This document shows positions 45,552 through 55,915 of a stretch of 64,000 nt of DNA, piece by piece. The notes under the pieces are model-generated. The model saw only the letters and a list, made by a program, of their open reading frames with translations. It was not told the origin of the DNA and did not search any database. The DNA is from Gonatopus flavifemur (taxonomy: Eukaryota > Arthropoda > Insecta > Hymenoptera > Dryinidae): NCBI GenBank assembly GCA_018340375.1, contig JAFFJZ010000073.1, forward strand, positions 552,761-616,760, written 5' to 3'. Made by a program: the position numbers and the translations under genes. Each line of letters opens with the position of its first letter. Within the stretch, counting starts at the first letter, position 1.

Positions 45552-47292
45552 TGATTCGATCATCGTGTGACAAGAAGGGTGGACGTGAGTTTTTTGGACG
45601 CCCCTCACGGAATAAAAAAAAGTGGTGCCATCACATCGGCGTTCATTTAAGAGTTAAACTGCATCAACAAGTGCTTCTGCGAAAAAATTAAAAGAGGAGT
45701 CGGTGGAAGTGTCAGTAAATCCTGCCCACGGATATCGTCTGATAACGTTCTTATCTCTCTTTTCAACACTGAGCGAGATTGTGAAGTGCAAAGAGTGTGA
45801 CGGAAATCTGACTTTTTCTGAATCAGATATTCGTGGACTTGGATTCAAGTTAGTCATCAATTGCCATAATTGTAAACCACGCTACATCAACTCTTGTCCG
45901 CTCATAAGAACCGCTTACGGTATTAACAGACGTATCGGTTTTGCGATGAGAATCCTTGGTATCGGTTACGATGGCATTCGAAAATTTTGCGGTATAAAGG
46001 ACCTCCCGAAAATGTTCAGCAAAAAAGCTTATTACGACGTGATTCCTCATGTACATTGTGCTTCGAAAGCCGTGGCCGACTCATTGTTTTCGGAAGCTGC
46101 TGCTGAAGAGAAAGAGTTGACGAGTAATACTGAAAATGTAGCCGAACCAACAGGATTGATAGTTTCTGGCGATAGAACTTGGAGCAAGCGAGGGTTTCCG
46201 TCATTACAAGGAGTAACAACGTTGATCGGTCATTACACAGGAAAAGTACTCGATCTCCTTGTGAAATGTTCATATTGCAAACACTGCGAGTACTGGGAGC
46301 CGAAAATAGACACCATGGAATACGAGGTATGGATGGAATCCCACGCAGACGAACGCAAAGCAAATCATATTGGAAGTGCCGGAAAAATGGAGGTGGATGC
46401 GGATGTTGAAATGTTCTCAAGATCAGAAGAATTACACAACATTAGATATTCTTCATATATTGGTGACGGGGATAGTAAAACTTTTAAAGGCATTTTGGAA
46501 TCCCTCCCTTATAGTGAAGATTGCACTGGATTGAAAAAAGAATGCGTTGGACACGTCCAAAAAAGAATAGGAGCTCGACTTCGAAAACTGAAAAAAGAAA
46601 GGAAAGGCCTCGGTGGCAAAGGCAAACTCACAGCAAAGCTCATTGATGAACTGAGTGTTTTCTATGGCCTCGCAATACGGAGAAATAAACATTCCGCAAA
46701 AGACATGAAGACCGCAATCTGGGCTACATTGAAGCATAAATCGTCAATCGATACAAATCCGCAGCACGATAGCTGTCCGCCTGGGGATGACAGCTGGTGT
46801 ACTTGGCAGAAGGCAAAGGCTCAGGGCACACTAGCCGAATATTCACATAAGCCGGCTCTCAGCGATGAGGTGTTGAGCGCAATCACTCCCATCTACGAAG
46901 ATCTAACCAGCGAAAATTTACTGCAGCGGTGCATAGGAGGATTGACACAAAATAACAATGAAAGCCTCAACGCTCTCATATGGTCATTTGCTCCAGAGCG
47001 AGTGTTCAGCGGCGCAAAGACGGTAGAAATTGCAGCATATTTGGCAGCGAGCATTTTCAACAAAGGTTACCAGAGTCTTCTAACAATGATGCACATTATG
47101 GATATAATGATTGGACCAAATACCGTTGCATTGTGCAAAGAGGTGGATGATATCAGAATTCCAATTGCCGACGTGCGATCATTCGAGGCCCTCAAAGAGG
47201 GAAGAATTGAAAGAAGGGCGATCAGATCGAATCTTGAAGAACATTTTTATGAAGAGGAAGGTTCCCTTTATGAAGCACGAATGGCAGATTAA
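45552..47292 (+). CDS. Mutator-like transposase (second type), possible N-terminal frameshift
   Basis: A 529-codon frame is open from 45658, but the apparent starts in it are GTG or Val and no ATG is suitable. An ATG at 45552 begins a Lys/Arg-rich leader (MIRSSCDKKGGREFFGRPSR, then HHIGVHLRVK) in another frame; one extra base in the AAA run at about 45656 would join it to TASTSASAKKLKEE. The main body matches the Mutator-like transposase domain common in arthropods: a zinc-ribbon-like CKECDGNLTF...CHNC pair; SGDRTWSKRGF with a probable first catalytic Asp; a CSYCKHCEYW cysteine cluster; YIGDGDSKTFKGI with a second Asp; VGHVQKRIGARLRKLKKE; then NNNESLNALIWSFAPE and MHIMDIMIGPNT. It is unrelated in sequence to the FLYWCH/MULE gene upstream. 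If the frameshift is real the gene is a recent pseudogene; an unseen intron is the alternative. Confidence 0.8.
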
Positions 47293-47972
47293 GGGTGAGA
47301 AACTTCAATGAATTTTTCTATTGAGAATACTAGTACCTGAACTTTGAACGCGTTTTTCTCACAACAATGTTTTTCAAAACGGTGTACACGATATCTCAAG
47401 ATCTACTTAACGAATCGACTTGAAATTTGGTACACGTTTTCCTAGGATCAGGGACTATCGCGTATCGGAGGGGTTTGCCAATATTATGTTTTGTTCAATG
47501 ATTATTAATAATAATGACATGTAATTTGGGTCCAGAAAATGCAGTAAAAAATTCAGGAATTTTTTTCTCGTCACCAAAAATTATTTAGAAAAAAAGGCTA
47601 CGTCACCCGATAGCCAATACAATGTAGTGAATGAGCATTTTTTTTGTTTTTGTTCCAGACTACTGGTTTTCACGAAACTATGTACACAATCCGACCAGAT
47701 GTGAAAATCGTAAGAATGCGAAAAACCGCGTAACTACACAAGTTTGAAATTTTTTTGGGAATTCGAATTTGTACACGTTCTTGGATGGGAATACAACATA
47801 ATAAAAAGATAATAACTGATATTTTATAAATATTTAGTTAGAAATTAATTCCAGAAAATTACCCTAAAAACAGGCTCGGCAAGGCGATCTAACCTCTTAA
47901 TAGGTTTTGAGGTGTTGGTTTTTCTTCATTTAAATTTATGCATATGGTAAGTATAAAGTAAGAACAATCATT
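47293..47972. other. no feature recognised downstream of the Mutator-like gene
   Basis: AT-rich flank with no open frame of note and no palindrome. Confidence 0.4.
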
Positions 47973-48089
47973 GCGACGTGAAAGTGTGTGCGCGGTGATT
48001 GTTTCGCGCGGAAAGTGTGCGCGCGCGGTAACGGTTTTGCGCGGTGCTTTTTTTCGCGGTAAGGGTTGTCGCGGACATGGGTGCGCGCA
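47973..48089 (-). repeat. CG-rich periodic motif array (right)
   Basis: Read on the minus strand it gives ACCGCG/ACCGCGC/CCGCGCG motifs at about 14-18-bp steps (plus-strand positions near 47991, 48005, 48021, 48039, 48055, 48069, 48083). Orientation is opposite to 30889-31017. No exact terminal repeat or target duplication could be fixed outside either array. Confidence 0.7.
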
Positions 48090-48099
48090 AAAGACCTAG

Positions 48100-48660
48100 A
48101 ATCAATCCGGGGATGTTTTCTGAACGTTCAGAAATCCTCCCCTACGTCCTATAAAGATTCAATGAACGCTCCAGTGGCACGTTGTGCTGTCTGGGTGTTC
48201 GATGATCGAGTTTACATGTGCAATATCGACGTCCTCGATATCGCAATGAAACTGATTCGTCGATATGAAATTATGGAATCCGTAACCCATTAAAAATGTC
48301 CTAGATGAATAATCGAAAACTAACAGAGATGCACAATCTGAGATTAATACGCCGTGGTTCGTCAGCCCCACAGTATTTAGACACTCCTAAACAGTCGGAA
48401 AACCTTCCTTCCCTACGTTCTATAGACCTCCTATCAACGTCCCAGTGGCACGTTGTACTGTCTGGGTGATCGATGATCAAGTTTACATGTGTAATGTCGA
48501 CGTCCTCGATATTACAATGAAACTGACTCGTCGATATGAAATTATGGGATCCGAAACCTATCATAAATTTCCTAGATGAATGATCGAAAACTAAGGGAGA
48601 TGCACAATCTAGGATTAGGACCCCGTGGTTCGTCACCTCCACAGTATTTTGAGACTCCAA
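48100..48660 (+). repeat. two-unit ~271-bp tandem duplication
   Basis: CCAGTGGCACGTTGT.CTGTCT occurs at 48171 and 48442, CTTACATGTG-type and GTCGACGTCCTCGAT blocks follow at the same spacing, and both units carry CGTGGTTCGTCA.CCCCACAGTATTT-like ends. The open frames on both strands here are repeat read-through. Confidence 0.85.
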
Positions 48661-48825
48661 ACCCTCTTAGAATATGTGCGTGGATCAATCAATCAATTTT
48701 TATAGAAAAAATAATCCAAAGATGATGAAGTGTGACATGCAACCAAAGGAACCTCAATGTAGAAAATGTGAGCTTGAAAATGGAATCGTGAAAATACTCA
48801 TCCGAATTGAGTGGAAAATACTACA

Positions 48826-51378
48826 TTACCCCGCGTACAGATGTAATCCACTTGGCTTTTCCGATGATTTTGAATCCCCGTACAAATACTTATAATTCAT
48901 CAAAGCCAAGTGACCTTCATCAATGGGCATGGTACGAGCATTTTTTTCCCTACTTTCCAATAAATATTTGATGACACAACTGGAATTTAATGTTTCAGGA
49001 CTCAATTTATTTCTCTTTTTAGTTTTAATATCCGGAATCATGGAGAACGCCCTTTCTGCCGCGGCCATAGAATGAGGAAGAGTCCTAACTGCAGAGGAAA
49101 GTGTTCGGAGGTTCGGAAATCGTATATCTCCTTCACTTGTACAAAGAGAACTAATTCTAATCCACGTTTGATCAAAATCAAGCTCCGATAAATCACGTCT
49201 CAATGCGAGATCCAAAAAGTACATAGAATTCCATTCTTCCTTCAGAGAATTTTCATCGAAACCACCCAATTTCCGACTAGCGTAAATAATCATCGATGCA
49301 GTTTTTTGTCGATCCGGTTCGAATAAAGCAATTTCCGTTTTCAATGCAGTGAGAGAATACAAAAAGGGATCATGTGTAGGGAGTCGTTTCAAAATTTCTG
49401 TAGAAGCAGTGATGTAGAATTTTAAACAATTTTGGCGTACTTCATTCACTTTTGAAATATTTTCAGGGTCAAGATTTTCCAAACATCCTCCGCATTCACT
49501 GCCTACGTCGATATCTTCCAAAGCTAATTGGTTCGCGGGTAAAGAAAAATTCACACACTTGATCAAGTCCAAGTGATTGAGTAGCGCGGGTTTTACAAAT
49601 TTTTTCAAGAAAAACACTAACAAATCAAGTGAGCGTGGTTGCAATAAATGTACCATTGTTTGTTCTCTCTGAAAGGATGCATTATATTTATTGAATTGAT
49701 CCAGAGTATACGATAGAAATAGGAAGTTCGCTTGTATCGCAGGATCCTTCAAAAGATTCAATAATTTTTCAGCAGGTTGACAACGATCAGGAACCACCTG
49801 TTCAAATAAAAAGTTTTCCAAAGTATCCCAATTCTCTAAGATTCTCACAGTGCGTTGATGACAGGTTAACCAACGAGTTTTCGCGAATTTCAAGATCTGT
49901 AGATTACTTTCTTGAAAACTATCCTGAAAATCTTTAAATATCGCAGTTCTCTTGGGACTACCATTGATGAAAGTAGCCAAACCTGCAATCAGTTGCTCGC
50001 ACTTTGGTGGGATCATGGCACAAGCAGCACTTGCTGCCAAAGCGGAAGAATGACAAACACATGGGAACATCAAAACCTGTGGATTTTTTTCCATCAATTT
50101 TGTTTTGAAAGAAGATTTATTCCCCATCATGACAGACGCGTTGTCAGTACCTAATGCAACGATATTGCTAATCGGAATCTGATTTTTCCATAATGTATTT
50201 CTAAAACTTCCGAACAATTTCGAAGCAGAGCAATCAGCAGCATCTAAATGAATCATTTGCAATAATTCACATCTGACTTCTAACGTATTTGGTTCGATAT
50301 AACGAGCCATAAATGTCATCCATTTATCGTTCGTTATATCTGACGTTTTGTCTTCGTGAACTGCAAATTTTGTGTAGCGTAAAAAATCCGATAATCGGTT
50401 TGTTTCTTGAACGCAAATAACCCTATTCACAATATTTGTCAATTTTGTACGACTCATCGTCATTTTTTTGAGCACTTCCGGTTCCTTCCCTATATCTTGC
50501 ATAAGGAGTAAGAGGTCCTTTGCATGACTATAAGGAATACTTTGTTCTGCGAAAATTGTCGCAAAACGAATTTCTGCTATTTGAACTTTTGTTTTGAGAT
50601 CTAGAGGCTCATCATCCGGATTTGAACTCTCTAATCCAATTGTTTGCTGGCATTGTGAAGAAGCAGAAAACGAGGCAGCAGTCAATTGAGGAGGATTTGG
50701 ATCTTGGGAACATCCCAAACGATCATCATTCAAAGAAGAGGATGCAACGGGATTTTCCAATCTATCGTCAGCTTTTCGCAAAAGCCTATCTGAATTTCCG
50801 ACTGAAATTTCATCAACAAAAGAATAAACATCTGATCCGCGACTATTATTATTATTATCCCTAACAGAAGGAGAATCAGATCCTTGGAGAAGATCTGAAT
50901 TCTCATACCCCTCACAAACGGCACCCGATTGATCAACGGTATCATTCATTGAAAAGTCAGCACGGCATGGAGGAACAGCATCGGCCCCATCTACAACGAT
51001 CCTATCACCAAAAGACTGAGGAATGGAATTGACACATTGCCCTCCTGGTGATATCCCATCAAGAGATGGAACATCCGAAACTATGGATCTGACATTTTTG
51101 AAAGTTTTAGAGAAAGAAGGAGAAGAATCTACATTACCTCGGTCGAAATGGAACAACTTGCTCTGTTGCAAATGATGTTGGCTCTTGAAATGAGCTCTGA
51201 TTCTTGCAGGGCCATCACACCAAACACTCTTTTGGCATATCTCACAAAAAAATTCCGAAGTATCACTCGGATCTTCACGAACCCACATTTTCCACTCAGA
51301 GTCTTTGAGCAACCAATTTTGCGAAAAATGTGGAGTGCTTTTTTTTTCCTTAATAAGTACAGAATCACTGCCCTCCAT
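48826..51378 (-). CDS. hAT transposase, intact, 850 residues (outer element)
   Basis: Cut-and-paste transposase presumed to move the 32-kb element. I use the ATG at 51378; the open frame extends 17 codons upstream only through a TTG. Domains in order: BED-like zinc finger (C45, C48 in FFCEICQK; H63 and H68 in HFKSQHHL); a low-complexity Ser/Asp-rich linker to about residue 270; then the RNase H-like core with AVHEDKTSDITND, VALGTDNASVMMGN (Asp), FPCVCHSSALAASAAC, KTRWLTCHQRT and a large helical insertion (SYTLDQFNKYNASF to the LLQPRSLDLLVFF region). The C-terminal hAT dimerisation block reads LPHSMAAAERAFSMIPDIKTKKRNKL; its Glu region probably completes the triad. It ends GLHLYAG at 48826. 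No stops, shifts or introns are apparent. It stands about 0.85 kb from the inner edge of the right arm, the same layout as the decayed gene in the inner element. Confidence 0.9.
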   Translation of the reverse strand: MEGSDSVLIKEKKSTPHFSQNWLLKDSEWKMWVREDPSDTSEFFCEICQKSVWCDGPARIRAHFKSQHHLQQSKLFHFDRGNVDSSPSFSKTFKNVRSIVSDVPSLDGISPGGQCVNSIPQSFGDRIVVDGADAVPPCRADFSMNDTVDQSGAVCEGYENSDLLQGSDSPSVRDNNNNSRGSDVYSFVDEISVGNSDRLLRKADDRLENPVASSSLNDDRLGCSQDPNPPQLTAASFSASSQCQQTIGLESSNPDDEPLDLKTKVQIAEIRFATIFAEQSIPYSHAKDLLLLMQDIGKEPEVLKKMTMSRTKLTNIVNRVICVQETNRLSDFLRYTKFAVHEDKTSDITNDKWMTFMARYIEPNTLEVRCELLQMIHLDAADCSASKLFGSFRNTLWKNQIPISNIVALGTDNASVMMGNKSSFKTKLMEKNPQVLMFPCVCHSSALAASAACAMIPPKCEQLIAGLATFINGSPKRTAIFKDFQDSFQESNLQILKFAKTRWLTCHQRTVRILENWDTLENFLFEQVVPDRCQPAEKLLNLLKDPAIQANFLFLSYTLDQFNKYNASFQREQTMVHLLQPRSLDLLVFFLKKFVKPALLNHLDLIKCVNFSLPANQLALEDIDVGSECGGCLENLDPENISKVNEVRQNCLKFYITASTEILKRLPTHDPFLYSLTALKTEIALFEPDRQKTASMIIYASRKLGGFDENSLKEEWNSMYFLDLALRRDLSELDFDQTWIRISSLCTSEGDIRFPNLRTLSSAVRTLPHSMAAAERAFSMIPDIKTKKRNKLSPETLNSSCVIKYLLESREKNARTMPIDEGHLALMNYKYLYGDSKSSEKPSGLHLYAG

Positions 51379-52224
51379 TCTGAACAAACTAAATATCTTC
51401 AAATACAAAACTATGAACAGTAAGGTCAAACACAGAATTTATCCGAATACTATTGAATTCAACACTCCAAACCTTTTGCAATTATTTTAGAACTCAAAAT
51501 CCGATTTAAAACTATAGGTAATCGAGAAGACGTCCACCTCGGTCCGTATCACATATACAATAGATGAGAGAAAACAAAAACATAAACAGTTGGTTTCGCG
51601 CATTGTTTTGTTTTGATAAATACGTTGGCGGTTCGAAAATCCCATCCTTTGATACAATACAGTGCATAGACACAATGTCGTAATAAATGCTTTTTAGCTA
51701 TGGATCAATACATTTTGTAAATCAATGTAATTTTCATACGATAATTCCAATAATGATTTTGCATCAAGGAAGAGAAACATTACGAAAATTACGAGATTTC
51801 CCGAACGCTAAATTAACAGAGTGAGTGGAAATATCCCTCTCCTTGTCAGACAGCGTAGAAGAAATATATCACAGTTTGCAGTATAAACATGCGATCTTGA
51901 GTATAATCGAATTTTCATATTCATGACTGTTTTCCGTTTCTCTCATTGCAGATGTGATAAGGAACGCAGCGATTGGATTTGCAATTACATGCAGTGTCGA
52001 ATCATTATTCCAGATTTTGGATTATAAAAATTGGGAAGAATTTCAAGTATTGAATTCAATGTATTCTAATGAATTCTATCTTCTATCTCATTGTTTATAT
52101 TTTTACATTCAGAAATATCTATTTTGTTCAGGATGAGGGGTGACTTTTTCTCTCAGTGGAGATATCATTTCGATGTGAAATCCAAATTGTTGGATTCATA
52201 TTTCTGACTGGGATTAGGCAATCC
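51379..52224. other. upstream flank of the hAT gene, no other feature
   Basis: AT-rich region between the gene start and the right arm; presumably holds the promoter and any leader of the minus-strand gene. No TATA or initiator could be singled out. Confidence 0.4.
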
Positions 52225-52599
52225 TCCCTCTAAGGGTTGAAAAAACGCATTCGCTCTCAATTCACCTCCTGGTTGATGCACAGAGGAGTACAAAATTTGC
52301 AAGTGCACTGTTTCAAAATGTACCTCAAGAGCACTGTTTATTTTTAATTCCAGAAGATTTCAAATTGATTGGCCTATATGCCACGGAAACAAATTTTTTC
52401 ATCAATTTGTCACAGGATTTGTTGAAATTCGCAGTTAAACTTCTTCAAAAACATTTCTCTAAAATGCTATCCATTTTTCATTACAGCACGGAGAGAAATG
52501 GATTATGCAAATCGCATTGTGGAACTTTAGATACAAACTGTTGATATCTGTATGTTTAGGGATATTAACTTCTTCTTCAGTACTGAAATACGAGATTCT

Positions 52600-52870
52600 G
52601 ACGGTTAAACTGTATGTTATTATAAGGAGAATATACTTCCCATGAAAATCCGCATTTTAATCATGAGAATCTCTGTTACTTGCAAAGACGGAATGAAAAT
52701 TTCGAGAACAGTATTATATGGACCAACAGAATGTATAGTTATCATTGAAATCCGTATTTCGATCATCAGAATCACTGTTCCTTGCAGCTATGAAATCGAG
52801 ATTACAACAATAGTATTATACGGACCAACAAAATACATAGTTATGATGAACAACAAGTTTTTATTATATT
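52600..52870 (+). repeat. ~106-bp short tandem repeat in the right arm's extra block
   Basis: GAAATCCG(C/T)ATTT(T/C)AATCAT-type units start near 52645 and 52747, each ending GTATTATA(T/C)GGACCAACA. A degenerate earlier unit precedes them. Absent from the left arm. Confidence 0.65.
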
Positions 52871-53002
52871 CATCATCATAATCTCCCTTCTTGATGGAAG
52901 TCAAGTACAAACTATAAGAATCATGAGATGTGGACATTTTGAAGAGTTGACGTGCTCTAAGTAAGGCTATAATTTTCATTCAAATTTGTAAGCAAGCCAC
53001 CA

Positions 53003-53045
53003 TAGCCGAGCGGCTAAGTTGACCGACTTGAACGCTACCAACCCA
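53003..53045 (+). other. truncated tRNA-like fragment
   Basis: ATAGCCGAGCGGCTAAG fits a tRNA A box and D arm, followed by CCGACTTGAACGC. The sequence then runs into a hairpin element, so no B box is present. Confidence 0.4.
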
Positions 53046-53320
53046 CCCAGATAACACACGGAGAATCCTTTTTCAAGAGCAAGAATAGAACTCTTCAAGA
53101 ATTCTTTTCGAACTAGTGAATTCATATAGAGCTCTGGATGTGTTCAATCTGTCGGACATTAACAAGCTCTTTGAGAATATCGGAAGTATTGTTTGAGTAC
53201 GCCCAAAGAACTTGTTAATGTCCGACAGATTGAACTCCTCCAGAGCTCTATATGAATTCATTAGTTCTTGAAGAGTTCTATTCTCGCTCTTGAAAAAGAA
53301 TTCTTTGTGTGTTATCTGGG
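53046..53320. repeat. 275-bp hairpin, CCCAGATAACACAC ends
   Basis: CCCAGATAACACACGGAGAAT pairs with TTCTTTGTGTGTTATCTGGG; inside, ATTCATATAGAGCTCTGGA and TCGGACATTAACAAG are also mirrored. A broken copy is in the left arm at 27255-27440. Confidence 0.85.
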
Positions 53321-54089
53321 CGGGTTCATGTCCTGAGGAATATCTTTTTTTTCCGATTTCATATTATTCTTTTCTTATTTCAAGCAACTGAAGATAGTGA
53401 TTGTGATAATCTTATATTATAATAGGAACTAACTTTTTTTCCTTGCTGTTATCATATTGATATATTACTGGTTGACAGTACCATCTACCCCAAAACAAAC
53501 ACCTTCATCATAAATGGATACTTGTACTTATAACACTCATAATCTAGATACTCGTCCTCTTCTCGAAAATATATTATCAAATATTCCAGCCTTCATGATA
53601 TTTGTCATACTCCTTGGAATCCATTGCTCTCCGTGAGGAAATTCAGAATCGATCGGTCTATATTCCACGGAGACAAAGTTTCGAAATTTTCTTGTTAATT
53701 CGTCAGAGGGTTTGATGGAATTTGCAAGTATACTTTTTTGAAAACATTCCTCCGAAGTGATTTCATTTTTCATTTCAGTATATTGCGAATCGATCGGTCT
53801 TTATTCGATGGACACAAGTTTCTGAGATTTTTTCCATCAATTTGTCACAGGAATTGATGGAATTTGCGAGTACACTCTTTTAAAAACGTTCCTTCGAAGT
53901 GATATTCATTGTTTTTCTTTTCAGAAGATTTCGAATCGATCGGTCTTTATTCGATGGACACAAATTTTTGAAATTTTTTCATGAATTTGTCACAGGAATT
54001 GATGGAATTTGCAAGTAAACTTTTTCAAAAACGTTCCTCTGAAGTGCTATTCATTTCTCATTTCAGAAGATTCTGCATCGATCGGTCTA

Positions 54090-54415
54090 CACAGTAAAAA
54101 AAATTCCGTCATTGTGTAAAAAAGAAGTACGTGTCAAAATTCAAGTGTTGAATATTTAACTACGTGTCAAAATTCAAGTGTTGAATATTTAACTACGAGT
54201 TAAAATTCAAGTGTTGGATATTTACCACTTTTGTGTGTTCATTTAACACACTGATCAAATGCTGTTCGATCGATTCATTTTCAACACATTAAAATGTTAT
54301 TCGAGTTCATATTAACACTTTGTGAGTGTCACTCTGGAATCAACACACGTTGAGTGTGGAGAAAAATGGTTAACATTCGCTTGTGTGTTGAATTTGACGA
54401 AAAATTTTTACTGTG
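54090..54415. mobile_element. hairpin MITE with TA flanks in the right arm
   Basis: Inverted counterpart of 24731-25055, with the same CACAGTAAAAAAAATTCCGTC end and the same small internal tandem units. Confidence 0.8.
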
Positions 54416-54599
54416 TATATCTCATGGACACGAATATTTGGGAAATTTCCAATCGACTCGAACCTGTACTTGGTCGAATCCGCAAGTGCATTCTGAAAGA
54501 TCAGGATTATTGATAACATGACGATGTAATGACATAAAAAATAATAATCGGATGTGAAATTTAATTATTCACCAGAGAAATGACAAAAAAAAATGAGAT

Positions 54600-54671
54600 G
54601 CCTCCCACACAGAATCGAACCCGACCGTTCTTTCGCAAGAACCATGTCTTTTGCCGCTAGACTATGGGGTC
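54600..54671 (-). other. tRNA-like module in the right arm
   Basis: Minus-strand copy of the module at 24478-24546, with the B box as GGGTTCGATTCTG and the A box as TAGTCTAGCGGC. Confidence 0.6.
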
Positions 54672-55915
54672 TTGTGATATTTCGATCCACATACTACGTC
54701 TATGGAGTAATGCAGCGAAGGCAAGAGACTGATAGTGCGTGAAATGATGGAATATCAATTTGAACGCTCAAATCTAATTATTCAGTCCATTGAAAATAAT
54801 TTGCACTCAATCAATTGAATATTCAGTCTTATTATTTTGATGTTGATCGACATCTGATAATCGATGTTGTTTTGATTATCCTCATTGGAATATCATAGTG
54901 ATCTCTGAAAATTAATTTATCAGGGAAAATTATGGAATTCACCGCAGGACATTTATCATAGATCCCCAAACTATCTTAGAATTTTTCAACCATCGATTGA
55001 TTGACAATTCTAATGAAATTCATTGAAAAATCATCAAGATTTAAAATAATGATTAGAAATGCGTAACTATTAGAAAATTTTTCTACAATACATATAGGAG
55101 TTCTTGAAAGCTCCATAATCAGTCATAAGAATAACCAATAATCTTATGAAATTCATGAAAAATAAATAATAATTGAAAAATTATTTACTTATATTCGATT
55201 TTAATTCAATTAAATGATGCTATGCATCAAATTCATATTTCATCGTGATAATTCAATAATCAGTATTGAACTGGCTCTTTAATTGAAGAAAAAACGAAAA
55301 AAATATCGAAGGGCCCCGGCTGAGAATTGCCCGGGGTGCTGGGTAAGTCAGTTCGATACTGATTACAATAAAATTGTCGCTTGGAAGAGAAAAAGCGGTG
55401 AAACTTTTCGGTAAGTCGACCACGTGGGCTTTAAACTTTTTCCGATCTTGCACGGAGTTAGCTGATCGTAAAACATATTGAGAAGACAAAGACCGACGGA
55501 TAGTTGGTTCTCTCTCGATTGTCCGAGTCGACTCGAAGTGAACCGACCGGTTCCGAATCACATGAATACGGGTTTCAATGTGTGCGTACACCCAGCTGGA
55601 ATGGTGGGGACGAGAAATGGTCAGATGGAGTGGGTAAATCGACTCGGTCAGCCAAATGCTGGTATCACTGCTTAAGAATGTTAGAAATTCCTTCCGTTGA
55701 AGAAGTCACTCTACAGGACAAGATTGTCATAAAATCAATCTGTGAAAATACAACATGAAATTTTTACCAAAACATCAATTGAATTATGAACATTAATTTA
55801 ACTATATGAATTTAAATTATGAACATAATTATAAACATTATTCAACCTCACCCCAAAAGAACACGGAATTCTAAACAACGTTGAGTAAATGTACATGTCC
55901 CATAAGGGTAATGAC

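Larger units (their letters stand above)
23476..55670. mobile_element. 32.2-kb hAT-type element with long inverted arms and exact 8-bp target duplication
   Basis: The left end is CAGTGATGCCAGCATTTGG and the right end is the near-perfect mirror CCAAATGCTGGTATCACTG. CTTAAGAA lies exactly at 23468-23475 and 55671-55678. The end sequence (CAGTG) and the 8-bp duplication are hAT hallmarks. The arms are 3.4-4.1 kb (23476-27595 and 52225-55670). An intact hAT transposase gene lies next to the right arm. The interior has been expanded by several later insertions: a DD41D element, a region with two Mutator-type genes, and a related 11.9-kb hAT. Without these the element would be roughly 13-15 kb. The pre-insertion target reads as a perfect 20-bp palindrome centred on the duplication. 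Confidence 0.88.
52225..55670 (-). repeat. right inverted arm of the 32-kb hAT
   Basis: Mirror of 23476-27595, lacking the mariner and carrying a complete AGATAACACAC hairpin (53046-53320). It also has an extra block at about 52480-53045 that is absent from the left arm. Confidence 0.9.
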
